Source of the DNA: Yinghuangia soli
GTDB taxonomy: Bacteria > Actinomycetota > Actinomycetes > Streptomycetales > Streptomycetaceae
Length of the DNA: 64,000 bases
Reading direction: 5' to 3'
NCBI RefSeq assembly: GCF_021502675.1
Contig: NZ_JAKFHA010000003.1
Span: 342,103 to 406,102, forward strand
A model generated the notes under the pieces. It ran no database searches and was not told the origin of the DNA. It saw nothing but the letters and a program-made list of their open reading frames with translations. Made by a program: the position numbers and the translations under genes. This document shows, piece after piece, positions 38,493 through 46,314 of the stretch. How positions within the stretch are numbered: position 1 is the first letter of the stretch; each line of letters begins with the position of its first letter.

Positions 38493-38554
38493 CCTTGCCG
38501 AACGGGTCGGCGCCGGTCGCGGGGCGCGCGACGCCCGCCCGCTCCGTCCAGCGG

Positions 38555-38579
38555 CTAGCCGCTTCGGGCGGCGGGAAAC
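38555..38579 (-). promoter_or_regulatory. SigB-like promoter of the poxB-like gene
   Basis: On the minus strand: GTTT-N15-GGCTAG, one base away from the GGGTAG used by its neighbours, with the same 15-base spacing. It starts within bases of the stop of the ligase pseudogene. Confidence 0.5.
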
Positions 38580-38580
38580 A

Positions 38581-39735
38581 TCACACGTGTGCGGATCGGG
38601 CCGGAGCCGGCCGGCAGCCGTCGTCGGTGGAACCGGCTTCCGTGCAGGCCGCCAACGTCTCGACCACGTCTTGCAGCCGTCCGTGCCGGCGGTAGGCCGC
38701 GCGCTGGAGGCGCGCGCCGTCGCCGGCCGCCAGCAGCGACTTCAGGAGGCCCTCCGCGGCGTCGAAATCCCCGGCGGCGAGGAGCCCGGGGCGCGCCCGG
38801 AGCAGCAGTGCCCGGGCCAGTTGCGCAGCCGGGACGCATCGGCCGGTGGCCGGGTCGATGCCCTGACCGGCAAGGCCGTCGCGAGCGGCCCGCCAATGCG
38901 CGACCCGCAGCAACTGGTCGGGGAGCGCGGGCGCGTCGCGGCCCGCCCGGACATCGTCCAGCAGGCCTGCACACAGTCCGCGCACCAACGCGGCGGCGAG
39001 CACGGTCGTGGACACGTCGGCGTTGCTGTCGGCGACGCGGATCTCCAGCGTCGGGTGCTGCTCGGACAGCCGCGCGTACCAATAGATCATGCGCCGGTCG
39101 ATGAGCGTCTCCGAGGCGACCAGGGCGTCGGCGGTGACGTCGTAGGCTGCGGCGTCCGCGAACAGCGGGGTCGGGCCGGCGGTAGGCCATTGCGCCCACT
39201 GCATCGGCCGCCACGCCGCATATCCGCTGTCCCGGCCGTCCAGGAACGGCGAGTTGGCAGTGAGGGCCTGGACGGTCGGCAGCCAGGGCCGGAGGTGGTT
39301 GGCGACGCGCACCGCCTATTCGCGGTCGCCGATCCCGACGTGTATGTGGCATCCGCAAACACCGTCGCCTTGGGCGCCGACGACCGCGGCGAACCGCTCG
39401 GCCATGTGCCGGTAGCGCGGCCCTGCGGTCAGGACCGCGGCATGCGTGCCGCGCAGGACGGCGGTGCCGGTCGCGACGAGGCGGCAGTCGGCGAACGCGG
39501 CCGCTGCCGACGCGGCACGCCGCAGCGCGACGAGGTCGCGCCGCAGCGCGTCCAGCTCGCAGGTCGGCTGGGTGGCCGTCTCCACCTGGGTACGCAGGAA
39601 TTCCGCCTGCAGGTCTCCGCCGATCATGTCGCGCCCCCAGGCCAGGACTTCGGGCGCACGCGGGACGGTCCTGCCCGTGGCCCGGTCGACGAGGAAGAAC
39701 TCCTCCTCGACTCCGAAGCTGAGGATGCCGGTCAT
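38581..39735 (-). pseudogene. glutamate-cysteine ligase type 2 (YbdK-like) interrupted by an in-frame TAG
   Basis: A 384-codon frame whose two halves are both family-like and in the same frame. Part 1 (39735-39316) begins MTGILSFGVEEEFFLVD and ends CGCHIHVGIGDRE. Then comes TAG, then AVRVANHLRPWLPTVQALTANSPFLDGRD and so on to 38581. Relatives continue without a break at this point (DREEAV or DRETAV), so a single base change (GAG or CAG to TAG) explains it. Both halves remain open and conserved, so the mutation is recent, a sequencing error, or tolerated by readthrough. A GTG one codon after the TAG could allow reinitiation. GGGTAG lies nine bases before the ATG. Confidence 0.85.
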
Positions 39736-39744
39736 GATCCGGCG

Positions 39745-39750
39745 CTACCC
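39745..39750 (-). promoter_or_regulatory. SigB-type -10 element of the ligase gene
   Basis: GGGTAG on the minus strand, exactly nine bases before the ATG at 39735. No good -35 is seen (GATA at the expected place). If used, the transcript would be nearly leaderless. Confidence 0.4.
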
Positions 39751-39820
39751 GCGGACCGCCGCCGCTATCGGCCCGCGGCGAAGTACCCGGGGACATGCCG
39801 GAACCGCGCCGCATTGCCGC

Positions 39821-39845
39821 GTGTCGCACGTCCGGACCCGGGTAG
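39821..39845 (+). promoter_or_regulatory. SigB-type promoter of the DUF3040 gene
   Basis: GTGT-N15-GGGTAG, 29 bases before the GTG at 39875. Fits the SigB consensus and has the same spacing as the other sites in the island. Confidence 0.65.
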
Positions 39846-39874
39846 CGGCGGACGGTGACGGAAGGAAACGCGCC

Positions 39875-40225
39875 GTGGAGATGAGTTCGATGGACGGGTC
39901 AGGACTATCCCCTCGGGAGACGCAGCTGCTGGCGCAGATCGAGGCCGCCCTGAGCGTGGACCGGCGGCTGACCCGGATGCTGGCCACGATGCAGCCTCGA
40001 CGTGTCCGCCGGCCCCGGTCCGACGGACGCATACGGATGCGCTGCGCGGCGCTGCTCGTCGTCGTCGGCGTCTTCCTGCTCGCCGCCGCACTCGGCACCG
40101 GAGTCGCCGTGCTGATCGCCGCTTGGACGGCCTGCTGGGGGCTCGCGCTGCTTCTCGCCGCCACCGCGCTCGCCGACCGCCTGCAGCGGCGGCACCGCAA
40201 GCCGCCCGATCCGCAGTCTCCGTGA
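39875..40225 (+). CDS. DUF3040 membrane protein
   Basis: 116 aa: the DUF3040 N-terminal motif (LSPRETQLLAQIEAALSVDRR), a basic linker and two closely spaced membrane helices (about 55-98). The family is restricted to actinobacteria and has no known function. GTG 39875 is favoured by an AAGGAA seven bases upstream; an ATG at 39881 lies too close to the second GGAG. Preceded by a SigB-type promoter, so probably a general-stress membrane protein. Confidence 0.8.
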   Translation: MEMSSMDGSGLSPRETQLLAQIEAALSVDRRLTRMLATMQPRRVRRPRSDGRIRMRCAALLVVVGVFLLAAALGTGVAVLIAAWTACWGLALLLAATALADRLQRRHRKPPDPQSP

Positions 40226-40281
40226 CCAGCCGGCGCGCGGATCACCCCTCCGCGTGCCGAAGTTCCGCGAAAGGACCGGCC

Positions 40282-40473
40282 ATGACCATCCCGTTCCCCT
40301 CCGACCCCGACGCGCAGCCGCCCGCGCCGGGACGCTTCCCGCCGCCCGACCCCCAGCCCCAGCCGGTGCCCGATCCGGGCCCGCTCCCGCCCGATCCCGG
40401 TCCGCTCCCGCCCGACCCGGGTCCCGGTCCCGGACCGGCTCCCGACCCGGAGCCCCAGCCCGAACCGGTCTAG
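40282..40473 (+). CDS. 63-aa proline-rich small protein
   Basis: A small protein almost wholly of Pro, Asp, Gln, Gly and Leu, with a repeated PLPPDPGP unit (DNA repeats of 21 bases near 40378-40420). No membrane segment. The ATG at 40282 has AAAGGA eight bases upstream. It follows the DUF3040 gene by 56 bases and could be co-transcribed from the same SigB-type promoter. Low complexity, so a chance frame cannot be excluded, but the ribosome site and position support it. Confidence 0.45.
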   Translation: MTIPFPSDPDAQPPAPGRFPPPDPQPQPVPDPGPLPPDPGPLPPDPGPGPGPAPDPEPQPEPV

Positions 40474-40520
40474 GCACGCGCCGCTCGGCCGGCCTGGGGA
40501 ATGTCCGGGCCGCGCCGGCC

Positions 40521-40545
40521 GTGTCAGGGTCTCGAGAGCGGGTAG
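40521..40545 (+). promoter_or_regulatory. SigB-type promoter of the sigma factor operon
   Basis: GTGT-N15-GGGTAG about 200 bases upstream of the sigma factor start, suggesting autoregulation. An 80-codon ATG frame (40555-40797) begins nine bases after the GGGTAG; whether it is translated is unknown. Confidence 0.65.
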
Positions 40546-40747
40546 GGGTCTCTTATGGCTGGCGAGCCCTCTCGGGCTCGACCGCCGGACGGTATATGTC
40601 CGTCCGCCAGGCACTCTCGTGCCGGGTCTGCCGCCCGCCCGAAGCAGTCGGGTGTCCGGAGGCCTTCCACGATGTACAACCCTGCGCGCGCCCTGCTGCG
40701 CTGCGCCGGTGATCCCGTGGACTCAGGATCCGCAAGGAGCCGACGCC

Positions 40748-41686
40748 ATGTCCGCCCTCCCCGAGACCCCGCGCGTTACCGCGTGCCCCCGCTATAGCCA
40801 GGCTCAACTGCGCCGCATGTCCAAGGACGAGGCCCGGGCCGTCAGCGACAAGCTCATCGGGGAGATGCGCCGACTGGACCCGGCCGACCCGCTGCACGGC
40901 GAATTGCGGGCGGTGGTCGTCGAACTCAACATGCCGCTCGTCCGCTATGTCGCCCGCAGGTTCTCGCATCGGCGCGAGCCGTACGACGACATCCTGCAGA
41001 CCGGCGTGGTCGGCCTGATCAAGGCGATCGACGCGTTCGACCTGGAGCGCGGCGTGGCGTTCCCGGGCTTTGCGCTGCCGACCATCTCCGGCGAGATCAA
41101 GCGGTTCTTCCGCGACACGTCCTGGCCGCTGCACGTCACCCGCGGCCTGCAGGAACGCTTCATGGCCGTGGCGCGCGCGTCCGACGACCTCGAACAGGCG
41201 AACGGGCACGAGGCGACCGACGACGAGGTCGCCGCGGAGCTCGGCATCACGGCCGCCGAGGTCCGCGAGGGCCGCGACGCCGGGCACGGCTACATGGTCG
41301 ACTCGCTCGACGTGGGCAGCCACGATCCCGACCCCGGAGGCGGTCCGCTGACGCGCATCCCCCTGGCGGAACGGCTCGGCTCCGACGACGTCGAGCTGGA
41401 ACTGGTCGAGTTCCGGGTCGCGGTCAAGCCGCTGCTGGCCGAGCTGCCGTACCGCGAGCGCCGGATGCTCGAACTGCGTTTCTGGGGCGACCTGTCGCAG
41501 CGGGACATCGCCGAGCAGCTCGGGTTGTCGCAAATGCACGTATCGCGCCTGCTCAGCGCGACTATGACGACGCTGCGCGAGCGCCTCGAGGCGGACCCCG
41601 AGACGGACTCCGAGCCGGACTCTGCGGCGGAGCGTCCCCGGGCCGACGCGCGCGTGCCGGCCGGACCCCCCGGAGCCGTGGCATGA
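40748..41686 (+). CDS. RNA polymerase sigma factor, SigB/SigF subfamily
   Basis: 312 aa group-3 sigma factor. Region 2 (ELNMPLVRYVARRFSHRREP, DDILQTGVVGLIKAIDAFD, the core-binding and -10 recognition helices), region 3, and region 4 (ELPYRERRMLELRFWGDLSQ, then the HTH DIAEQLGLSQMHVSRLLSAT). An acidic and Pro/Ala-rich tail of about 40 residues follows. SigB-type factors run general and osmotic stress responses in streptomycetes. ATG 40748 has AAGGAG eight bases upstream. Its stop overlaps the anti-sigma kinase start (ATGA). Confidence 0.92.
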   Translation: MSALPETPRVTACPRYSQAQLRRMSKDEARAVSDKLIGEMRRLDPADPLHGELRAVVVELNMPLVRYVARRFSHRREPYDDILQTGVVGLIKAIDAFDLERGVAFPGFALPTISGEIKRFFRDTSWPLHVTRGLQERFMAVARASDDLEQANGHEATDDEVAAELGITAAEVREGRDAGHGYMVDSLDVGSHDPDPGGGPLTRIPLAERLGSDDVELELVEFRVAVKPLLAELPYRERRMLELRFWGDLSQRDIAEQLGLSQMHVSRLLSATMTTLRERLEADPETDSEPDSAAERPRADARVPAGPPGAVA

Positions 41687-42210
41687 CGTGGCGCGATCCA
41701 CCGAGTCCGCTCGTCCGGATCCTCCGCAACGACCGGACGGACCGGCCCGGGGCCGTCCAAGGCCGGCGACTGGTCGTCGACCTCGACGGCTCGGCCGGTT
41801 CGGTGCGCACGGCACGCCTGGCGGCCGCGTCTTTTCTCACCGATGCCGAGGCCGTCCCCGCCCTTGCCGCAGCCTTCGCGTCGCCGCGCGGCGCCTACCG
41901 CACGGCACTGGAGGACGTCCTGCTCGTGATCGCCGAGTTGGTGGCCAACGCGTGCCGGCACGCGCCGGGCCCGTGCCGCCTGACCGTGTACCCGACGGCC
42001 GAGACCATCGAGGTCGCCGTCCACGACCGGGGCGGCGACCGGCTGCGGCTCGGATCCGACGGGCTGCGCGCCTGCTACGGGCTGATCATCGTCGCCCGGC
42101 TGACCCGCGGGATCCGGGTGACCGCCGAGCGCGACGGGAAGGTCGTCCAGGCCGCGGTGCCGCTCGGTGTGTCGTCTCCAGGAACCGTGCCGCGTCCCGG
42201 CCTACGCTGA
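41683..42210 (+). CDS. RsbW-like anti-sigma factor histidine-kinase-type ATPase
   Basis: 175 aa HATPase_c protein: N box ELVANACRHAPG (about 86-97) and G1 box DRGGD (about 114-118), the GHKL fold of anti-sigma serine kinases. The first 30 residues are extra. Its ATG overlaps the sigma factor stop, so the two are made in a fixed ratio. It should sequester the sigma factor until an anti-sigma antagonist is dephosphorylated, possibly by the PP2C phosphatase downstream. No antagonist gene is seen in the window. Confidence 0.85.
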   Translation: MTWRDPPSPLVRILRNDRTDRPGAVQGRRLVVDLDGSAGSVRTARLAAASFLTDAEAVPALAAAFASPRGAYRTALEDVLLVIAELVANACRHAPGPCRLTVYPTAETIEVAVHDRGGDRLRLGSDGLRACYGLIIVARLTRGIRVTAERDGKVVQAAVPLGVSSPGTVPRPGLR

Positions 42211-42213
42211 AAA

Positions 42214-42238
42214 GGGTTCGGTGCCCGGCCCCGGGTGC
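42214..42238 (+). promoter_or_regulatory. possible SigB-type promoter of the PP2C phosphatase gene
   Basis: GGGT-N15-GGGTGC, 20 bases before the start codon. The -10 is weaker than in the other sites but the spacing is the same. Confidence 0.4.
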
Positions 42239-42257
42239 CGCCCTGCCGGGAGTGATG

Positions 42258-44747
42258 ATGGCCGAGGTGTACGGAACCGCGGCGGACCCGGGCCCTCCCG
42301 AGGGCGGGCCGCCGGATCCGGTGACGGCCGCGACCGTCGACCGGCTGCGCGGCGAGGTCACCGGACTGCGGCAGGCCATGCGGTCGCGCGCGGTCATCGA
42401 ACAGGCGAAGGGCGTGCTGATGGCACGCCGCGGGTGTTCCGCGGACGAGGCGTTCGCGGAGCTGGCGCAGCTGTCCCAGGACACCAATACCAAGCTCGTG
42501 GACGTCGCCGCCGACCTGCTGGGCGTGGTCGCGCCGCCGGCCGGGGACCGGGCCGCGGCCGCGCCGGGCGCGCCGGCCGCCGCGGATCCCCCCGCTCCCC
42601 CGGACTTGGAGGGCTCCCGCGCAGCCCGGCCCTCCGCTCACGACCGCACGACAGGCGGCGCGGAACCGCACGCCGCGGAACCCGCGGACGCGCCGGACGC
42701 CTTCGCGGCGCGCTACCACGTGGCTGCGGCCGCCGCGGCTGCCGCAGCGGACGCCGACGAGCTGGCCCGGCTGCTGTGCCGCGAATGCGCCGCGGTCCTG
42801 GGCGCCGACGCGGTGGCCGTCGCGGCCCTCGAACCGGACGGCGGGCTGCGGCTCGTGGGCACGTCCGGCGTTGCGATGGCACGCGTCAGCGAGTGGCACC
42901 GCATCCCGCCGCAGACCTCGATCCCGCTCGTCGACGCGGTCCGCACGGAGCGTCCGGTGCGGATCCGGGACCAGGCCGACTTCGCCGCCCGCTATCCACA
43001 TCTGGCCGCGGGGCGGCTCATGCCCGGCGCGGGGTTGTGCGCGCTTCCGCTGTCCGGTCCGGACGGTGCCGCACTCGGTTCGGTCGCGGTGTCCTTCCCG
43101 GGGACGGATGCGGTCCTGGACGACGCCGACGCCATGGCGTACCTGCACTCGTTGGCAGGGCTGTGCGCCCGGGCGCTGGCGCGGATCGGCGCGGGGGCGG
43201 CGCCCGGCGAGGCGGGTCCGGGCGGCGCCATGTGGTTCCGCGCGTTCGTGGACACCCTGCTCGACCCGATGCTGATCCTCGTGCCGCTGCGTGCGGACGA
43301 CGGGCCGCGGGCCGTCGCGGACTTCCGCGTCGAGTACGCCAATTCGGCGACCGTCGACCTCGCCGGCCGGACCGCCGAGGATTTGACCGGCGGCCGGATG
43401 AGCGAGTTGTACCCGGGCATGGTCGAGTCGGGGGTCTTCGCGCGGCTCCTGGAGGTCCAGGCGACCGGTGTCGCCTACGAAGGGCTCGCCGAGCAGTTCG
43501 TGGAACTGGTGTCGGGCGCGCTGCACTCGTCCACGATGACGCTGCGTGCCGTGCGCTTCCTCGACCGCCTGCTGGTGAGCTGGCGCATCCACGACGAGGA
43601 CGAGCGCCACGCAGCGCAGCTCTCCCAGGCCCGGTCGCTGGGCCGCATCGGCACCTGGCACTACGCCGTGGGTACCGGCGAACTGGCCTGCTCACCCGAG
43701 GTGTTCGAGATCATCGGGCTGCCCGAGTCGGCCGCGCTCCCGACACTGGGGCAGGCCGCCGAACTGGTGAATGCGGCCGATCTGGATGCCATCACGACCG
43801 CCTGGGACAAGCTGCTCACCGAGCACCGGCGGCAGACGGTGGAGTTCCGGATCGCCCGGCCGGACGGCGGCGTGCGCAGCGTACGGGCGTCCGCCGAGGC
43901 CGCCCCCGGGCCGGATGCCGAGTCGGCGCTCATGGTCAGCGGCGTCCTGCAGGACGTGACCGCGGGGCGGCGCACCCAGGACGCCCTGGCTGCGGCGCGC
44001 AGCGCACTGGTCGAGGAGCGCGGGCGGACCGAGGTGCAGCACGACGCGGTCCTGACCCTGCAGCAGGCGCTGGTGCGGTCACCGGAGAGCGTCCCCGCCG
44101 ACATCCGCTTCGAGGCGCACTACATTCCTGCCGAATCCGCGGCCCGGGTGGGCGGCGACTGGTACGACGTGGCGGGGCTGCCGGACGGCCGGACACTGGT
44201 GGCCATCGGCGATGTGTCCGGGCACGGCCTGCCCGCGGTCGCGGGCATGATGCAGTTGCGGCACGCGCTGCGCGGCATGGCCTACACGGGCGCCGAGCCT
44301 GCACAGATCCTCGCGTGGCTCAACCGCATGCTGTGCCACCAGCGGGCGGACTACATCGCGACGGCGGTGTGCGGCCACCTGGTGGACGGGGTCTTCACCT
44401 GGGCGCAGGCCGGCCATCTGCCCCCGCTGCGGGTGCGGGACGGCGTACCGGACGTCCTCACGCCGCCGTCCGGCATGGTGCTGGGCGCGGTCGAAGAGGC
44501 CCGGTACGCCTCGACCGCGGTCCGTGTCGCGCCCGGCGACGTCGTGCTGCTGTACACGGACGGTCTGATCGAGCACCGCGGAGACGACCTGGGACGCGGC
44601 CTGTCGCGTCTGGTCCGCACGGTCCGCGACGGCCCGGCCGACGATGTCCGGGCGTGTGTGGCACACGTGATGAAGACGCTCGGCACGCCAAACCCGCAGG
44701 ACGACACCTGCCTGATCGGCTTCCAGGTCCCGTCCGGTCCCGGATGA
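42258..44747 (+). CDS. ANTAR-GAF-PAS-PAS-PP2C phosphatase (RsbU/SpoIIE type)
   Basis: 829 aa multidomain regulator. An N-terminal ANTAR RNA-binding helix bundle (about 25-90, SRAVIEQAKGVLMARRGCSA) is followed by an Ala/Pro linker, a GAF sensor (about 150-310), two PAS-type sensors (about 325-430 and 450-580), and a C-terminal SpoIIE/PP2C phosphatase (about 610-829; GGDWYDV, GDVSGHGLPA, YTDGLIE and DDTCLI carry the metal-binding Asp residues). It should dephosphorylate an anti-sigma antagonist and so release the sigma factor encoded upstream. ATG 42258 has GGGAG at the best spacing; ATG 42255 is alternative. An ANTAR domain at the N-terminus of a phosphatase is uncommon. Confidence 0.88.
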   Translation: MAEVYGTAADPGPPEGGPPDPVTAATVDRLRGEVTGLRQAMRSRAVIEQAKGVLMARRGCSADEAFAELAQLSQDTNTKLVDVAADLLGVVAPPAGDRAAAAPGAPAAADPPAPPDLEGSRAARPSAHDRTTGGAEPHAAEPADAPDAFAARYHVAAAAAAAAADADELARLLCRECAAVLGADAVAVAALEPDGGLRLVGTSGVAMARVSEWHRIPPQTSIPLVDAVRTERPVRIRDQADFAARYPHLAAGRLMPGAGLCALPLSGPDGAALGSVAVSFPGTDAVLDDADAMAYLHSLAGLCARALARIGAGAAPGEAGPGGAMWFRAFVDTLLDPMLILVPLRADDGPRAVADFRVEYANSATVDLAGRTAEDLTGGRMSELYPGMVESGVFARLLEVQATGVAYEGLAEQFVELVSGALHSSTMTLRAVRFLDRLLVSWRIHDEDERHAAQLSQARSLGRIGTWHYAVGTGELACSPEVFEIIGLPESAALPTLGQAAELVNAADLDAITTAWDKLLTEHRRQTVEFRIARPDGGVRSVRASAEAAPGPDAESALMVSGVLQDVTAGRRTQDALAAARSALVEERGRTEVQHDAVLTLQQALVRSPESVPADIRFEAHYIPAESAARVGGDWYDVAGLPDGRTLVAIGDVSGHGLPAVAGMMQLRHALRGMAYTGAEPAQILAWLNRMLCHQRADYIATAVCGHLVDGVFTWAQAGHLPPLRVRDGVPDVLTPPSGMVLGAVEEARYASTAVRVAPGDVVLLYTDGLIEHRGDDLGRGLSRLVRTVRDGPADDVRACVAHVMKTLGTPNPQDDTCLIGFQVPSGPG

Positions 44748-44765
44748 TCCAATAGCGCTCCCGGC

Positions 44766-44790
44766 GGGTCATCGAGGAGCCCGGGGGTAG
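44766..44790 (+). promoter_or_regulatory. SigB-type promoter of the small membrane protein gene
   Basis: GGGT-N15-GGGTAG with the ATG at 44800 only nine bases after the -10, so the transcript should be leaderless or nearly so. No Shine-Dalgarno is present. Confidence 0.6.
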
Positions 44791-44799
44791 CCGCCGGGC

Positions 44800-45219
44800 A
44801 TGACTTCCCTCGCCTTTGCCGACCTGGCCGCCCCGAGTGCCGGGACCGTCGCGCTCGCGATCCTGGCCGTCGCGGTCATCGCCGGGCTGCTGATCCTCCC
44901 GGTCGTCCACGGCGTACGCCACCGCCGTCGGCCGCCGCCCGAGGCGCCGCCGTTCCGCGCGCATTCGTGGGACACCCCCGACCACCGGAACGCATCCGAG
45001 GCGAGCCCGCAGCTCGAGCCGGACGAGGGCACCGGCGCCGACGCGCGCACGGACTCGGGCTCGGGCTCGGGCGCCGACACCTGGACCGCCGCGGGGCCGC
45101 ATCCGGAGGAGCGCGAACCGTCCGAGCTGCCGCATGACGGGAGCCGGATGACTCCCCACGAGTTCCCCGGGTTCGGCAACATGAGCTCGCGCATACGGCG
45201 CCGCCCCCGCAAGCCCTGA
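44800..45219 (+). CDS. single-pass membrane protein (DUF6479-like)
   Basis: 139 aa: one N-terminal membrane helix (about 15-38, TVALAILAVAVIAGLLILPVV), a basic HRRRPPPE stretch, then a disordered Ser/Gly/Asp-rich cytoplasmic tail. It resembles the short DUF6479-type proteins of Streptomyces, with no known function. Expressed from a SigB-type promoter with nine bases between the -10 and ATG. Confidence 0.65.
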   Translation: MTSLAFADLAAPSAGTVALAILAVAVIAGLLILPVVHGVRHRRRPPPEAPPFRAHSWDTPDHRNASEASPQLEPDEGTGADARTDSGSGSGADTWTAAGPHPEEREPSELPHDGSRMTPHEFPGFGNMSSRIRRRPRKP

Positions 45220-45233
45220 GCCGCCGCGCGGTC

Positions 45234-45258
45234 GAATGCGCTGCGGTCCCCCGGGTAG
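45234..45258 (+). promoter_or_regulatory. SigB-type promoter of the CDF transporter gene
   Basis: GAAT-N15-GGGTAG, again exactly nine bases before the ATG (45268) and without a Shine-Dalgarno: a second probable leaderless SigB-dependent gene. Confidence 0.55.
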
Positions 45259-45267
45259 CTGCCCGAC

Positions 45268-46308
45268 ATGGCAGGCGACGACGTGCACGGACATGCCCGC
45301 ACGTCCGCGTCCGCGGACGATGCGGGCACCCGCCTGACCGTCTGGGTGGCGCTGGCCGCCAATGCGGTGATCGCGGTCGCCAAGGCAGTCGCAGGTGCCG
45401 TCGCCGGCGCCCCCGCGCTGCTCTCCGAGGCCGCGCATTCGGGCGCGGACTGCCTCAACGAGGGCTTCCTGCTCGCCTCGCTGGCCCGCAGCCGCCGCTC
45501 GCCCGATACCGAGCACCCGTTCGGCTACGGCAAGGAACGCTACTTCTGGTCGCTGCTCGCCGCCGTCGGCATCTTCGTGGTCGGCGGCTGCTACTCGTTC
45601 TTCCAGGGCTTCGAGGCGCTGCGCGAGACGGCCGAGCCGGACGTGGGCGCGTACACCGCGGGCTTGGCCGTCCTCGGCATCGCCCTCCTCGCCGAAGGCG
45701 CCTCGCTGCTCCGGGCCCTCGCGCAGGTCCGCGGGCAGGCCCGCGAAGCGGGCGTCCCGGTGCTGCGGCAGATGCGTACCGTGCCGGACCCGGCGCTGCG
45801 CACGGTGCTGGCCGAGGACAGCACCGCGGTACTCGGTGTCCTGCTGGCCGCGGCGGGGCTCGGTCTGCATATGGCCACGGGCAACCCGGCGTGGGAGGCC
45901 GCGGCGTCGATGTCGATCGGCCTGCTGCTGGTGTTCACCGCGTACCGGCTCGGGCGCGCGGCGCGGGACCAGCTGATCGGCGAGGCGGTCGACGCCGGGC
46001 TGCAGCGCGACATCCTGCGGTACCTGTCCGCGCAGCCGGAGGTCGACGTCGTCACCCAGTTGCTGACCATGCGCCTCGGCCTGCACTCGACCCTGCTGGC
46101 CGTCCGCATCGACCTGACCGACGGCCTGGACAGCGCCGGGGTCGAGGCGATGTCGGGACGGCTGAAGCAGGGGATCCGGGAACGCTGGCCGCACCTGGAC
46201 CACGTGTTCCTGGACATCACCCGGGCCGGCGCCGGGGATCGCCGGGCGGCGCGCCGCTTCCGCGCCGAACTGGACGACGCCGTGGCCGAGTCCGCGGCGC
46301 CGGACTGA
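45268..46308 (+). CDS. cation diffusion facilitator (CDF) metal exporter
   Basis: 346 aa with six membrane helices (first near 26-48) and a C-terminal cytoplasmic domain (about 235-330). Metal site 1 reads HSGADCLNEG in helix 2 and EDSTAVLG in helix 5, the HxxxD/DxxxD-like positions of CDF proteins (one Asp replaced by Glu or Asn types). HPFGYGKERYFWSL after helix 2 is the family signature. Likely exports Zn, Fe or Mn by proton antiport. The SigB-type promoter places metal efflux in the stress response. Confidence 0.88.
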   Translation: MAGDDVHGHARTSASADDAGTRLTVWVALAANAVIAVAKAVAGAVAGAPALLSEAAHSGADCLNEGFLLASLARSRRSPDTEHPFGYGKERYFWSLLAAVGIFVVGGCYSFFQGFEALRETAEPDVGAYTAGLAVLGIALLAEGASLLRALAQVRGQAREAGVPVLRQMRTVPDPALRTVLAEDSTAVLGVLLAAAGLGLHMATGNPAWEAAASMSIGLLLVFTAYRLGRAARDQLIGEAVDAGLQRDILRYLSAQPEVDVVTQLLTMRLGLHSTLLAVRIDLTDGLDSAGVEAMSGRLKQGIRERWPHLDHVFLDITRAGAGDRRAARRFRAELDDAVAESAAPD

Positions 46309-46314
46309 GCCGGG

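Noticed and set aside
38600-38640. tRNA, rRNA or other structured RNA genes anywhere in the window
   Set aside because: No cloverleaf with a CCA-type acceptor end or conserved rRNA stretch was recognised on either strand.
39300-39330. Frameshift explanation for the split ligase gene
   Set aside because: The two halves are in the same frame, separated only by the TAG codon, so a single substitution is sufficient.
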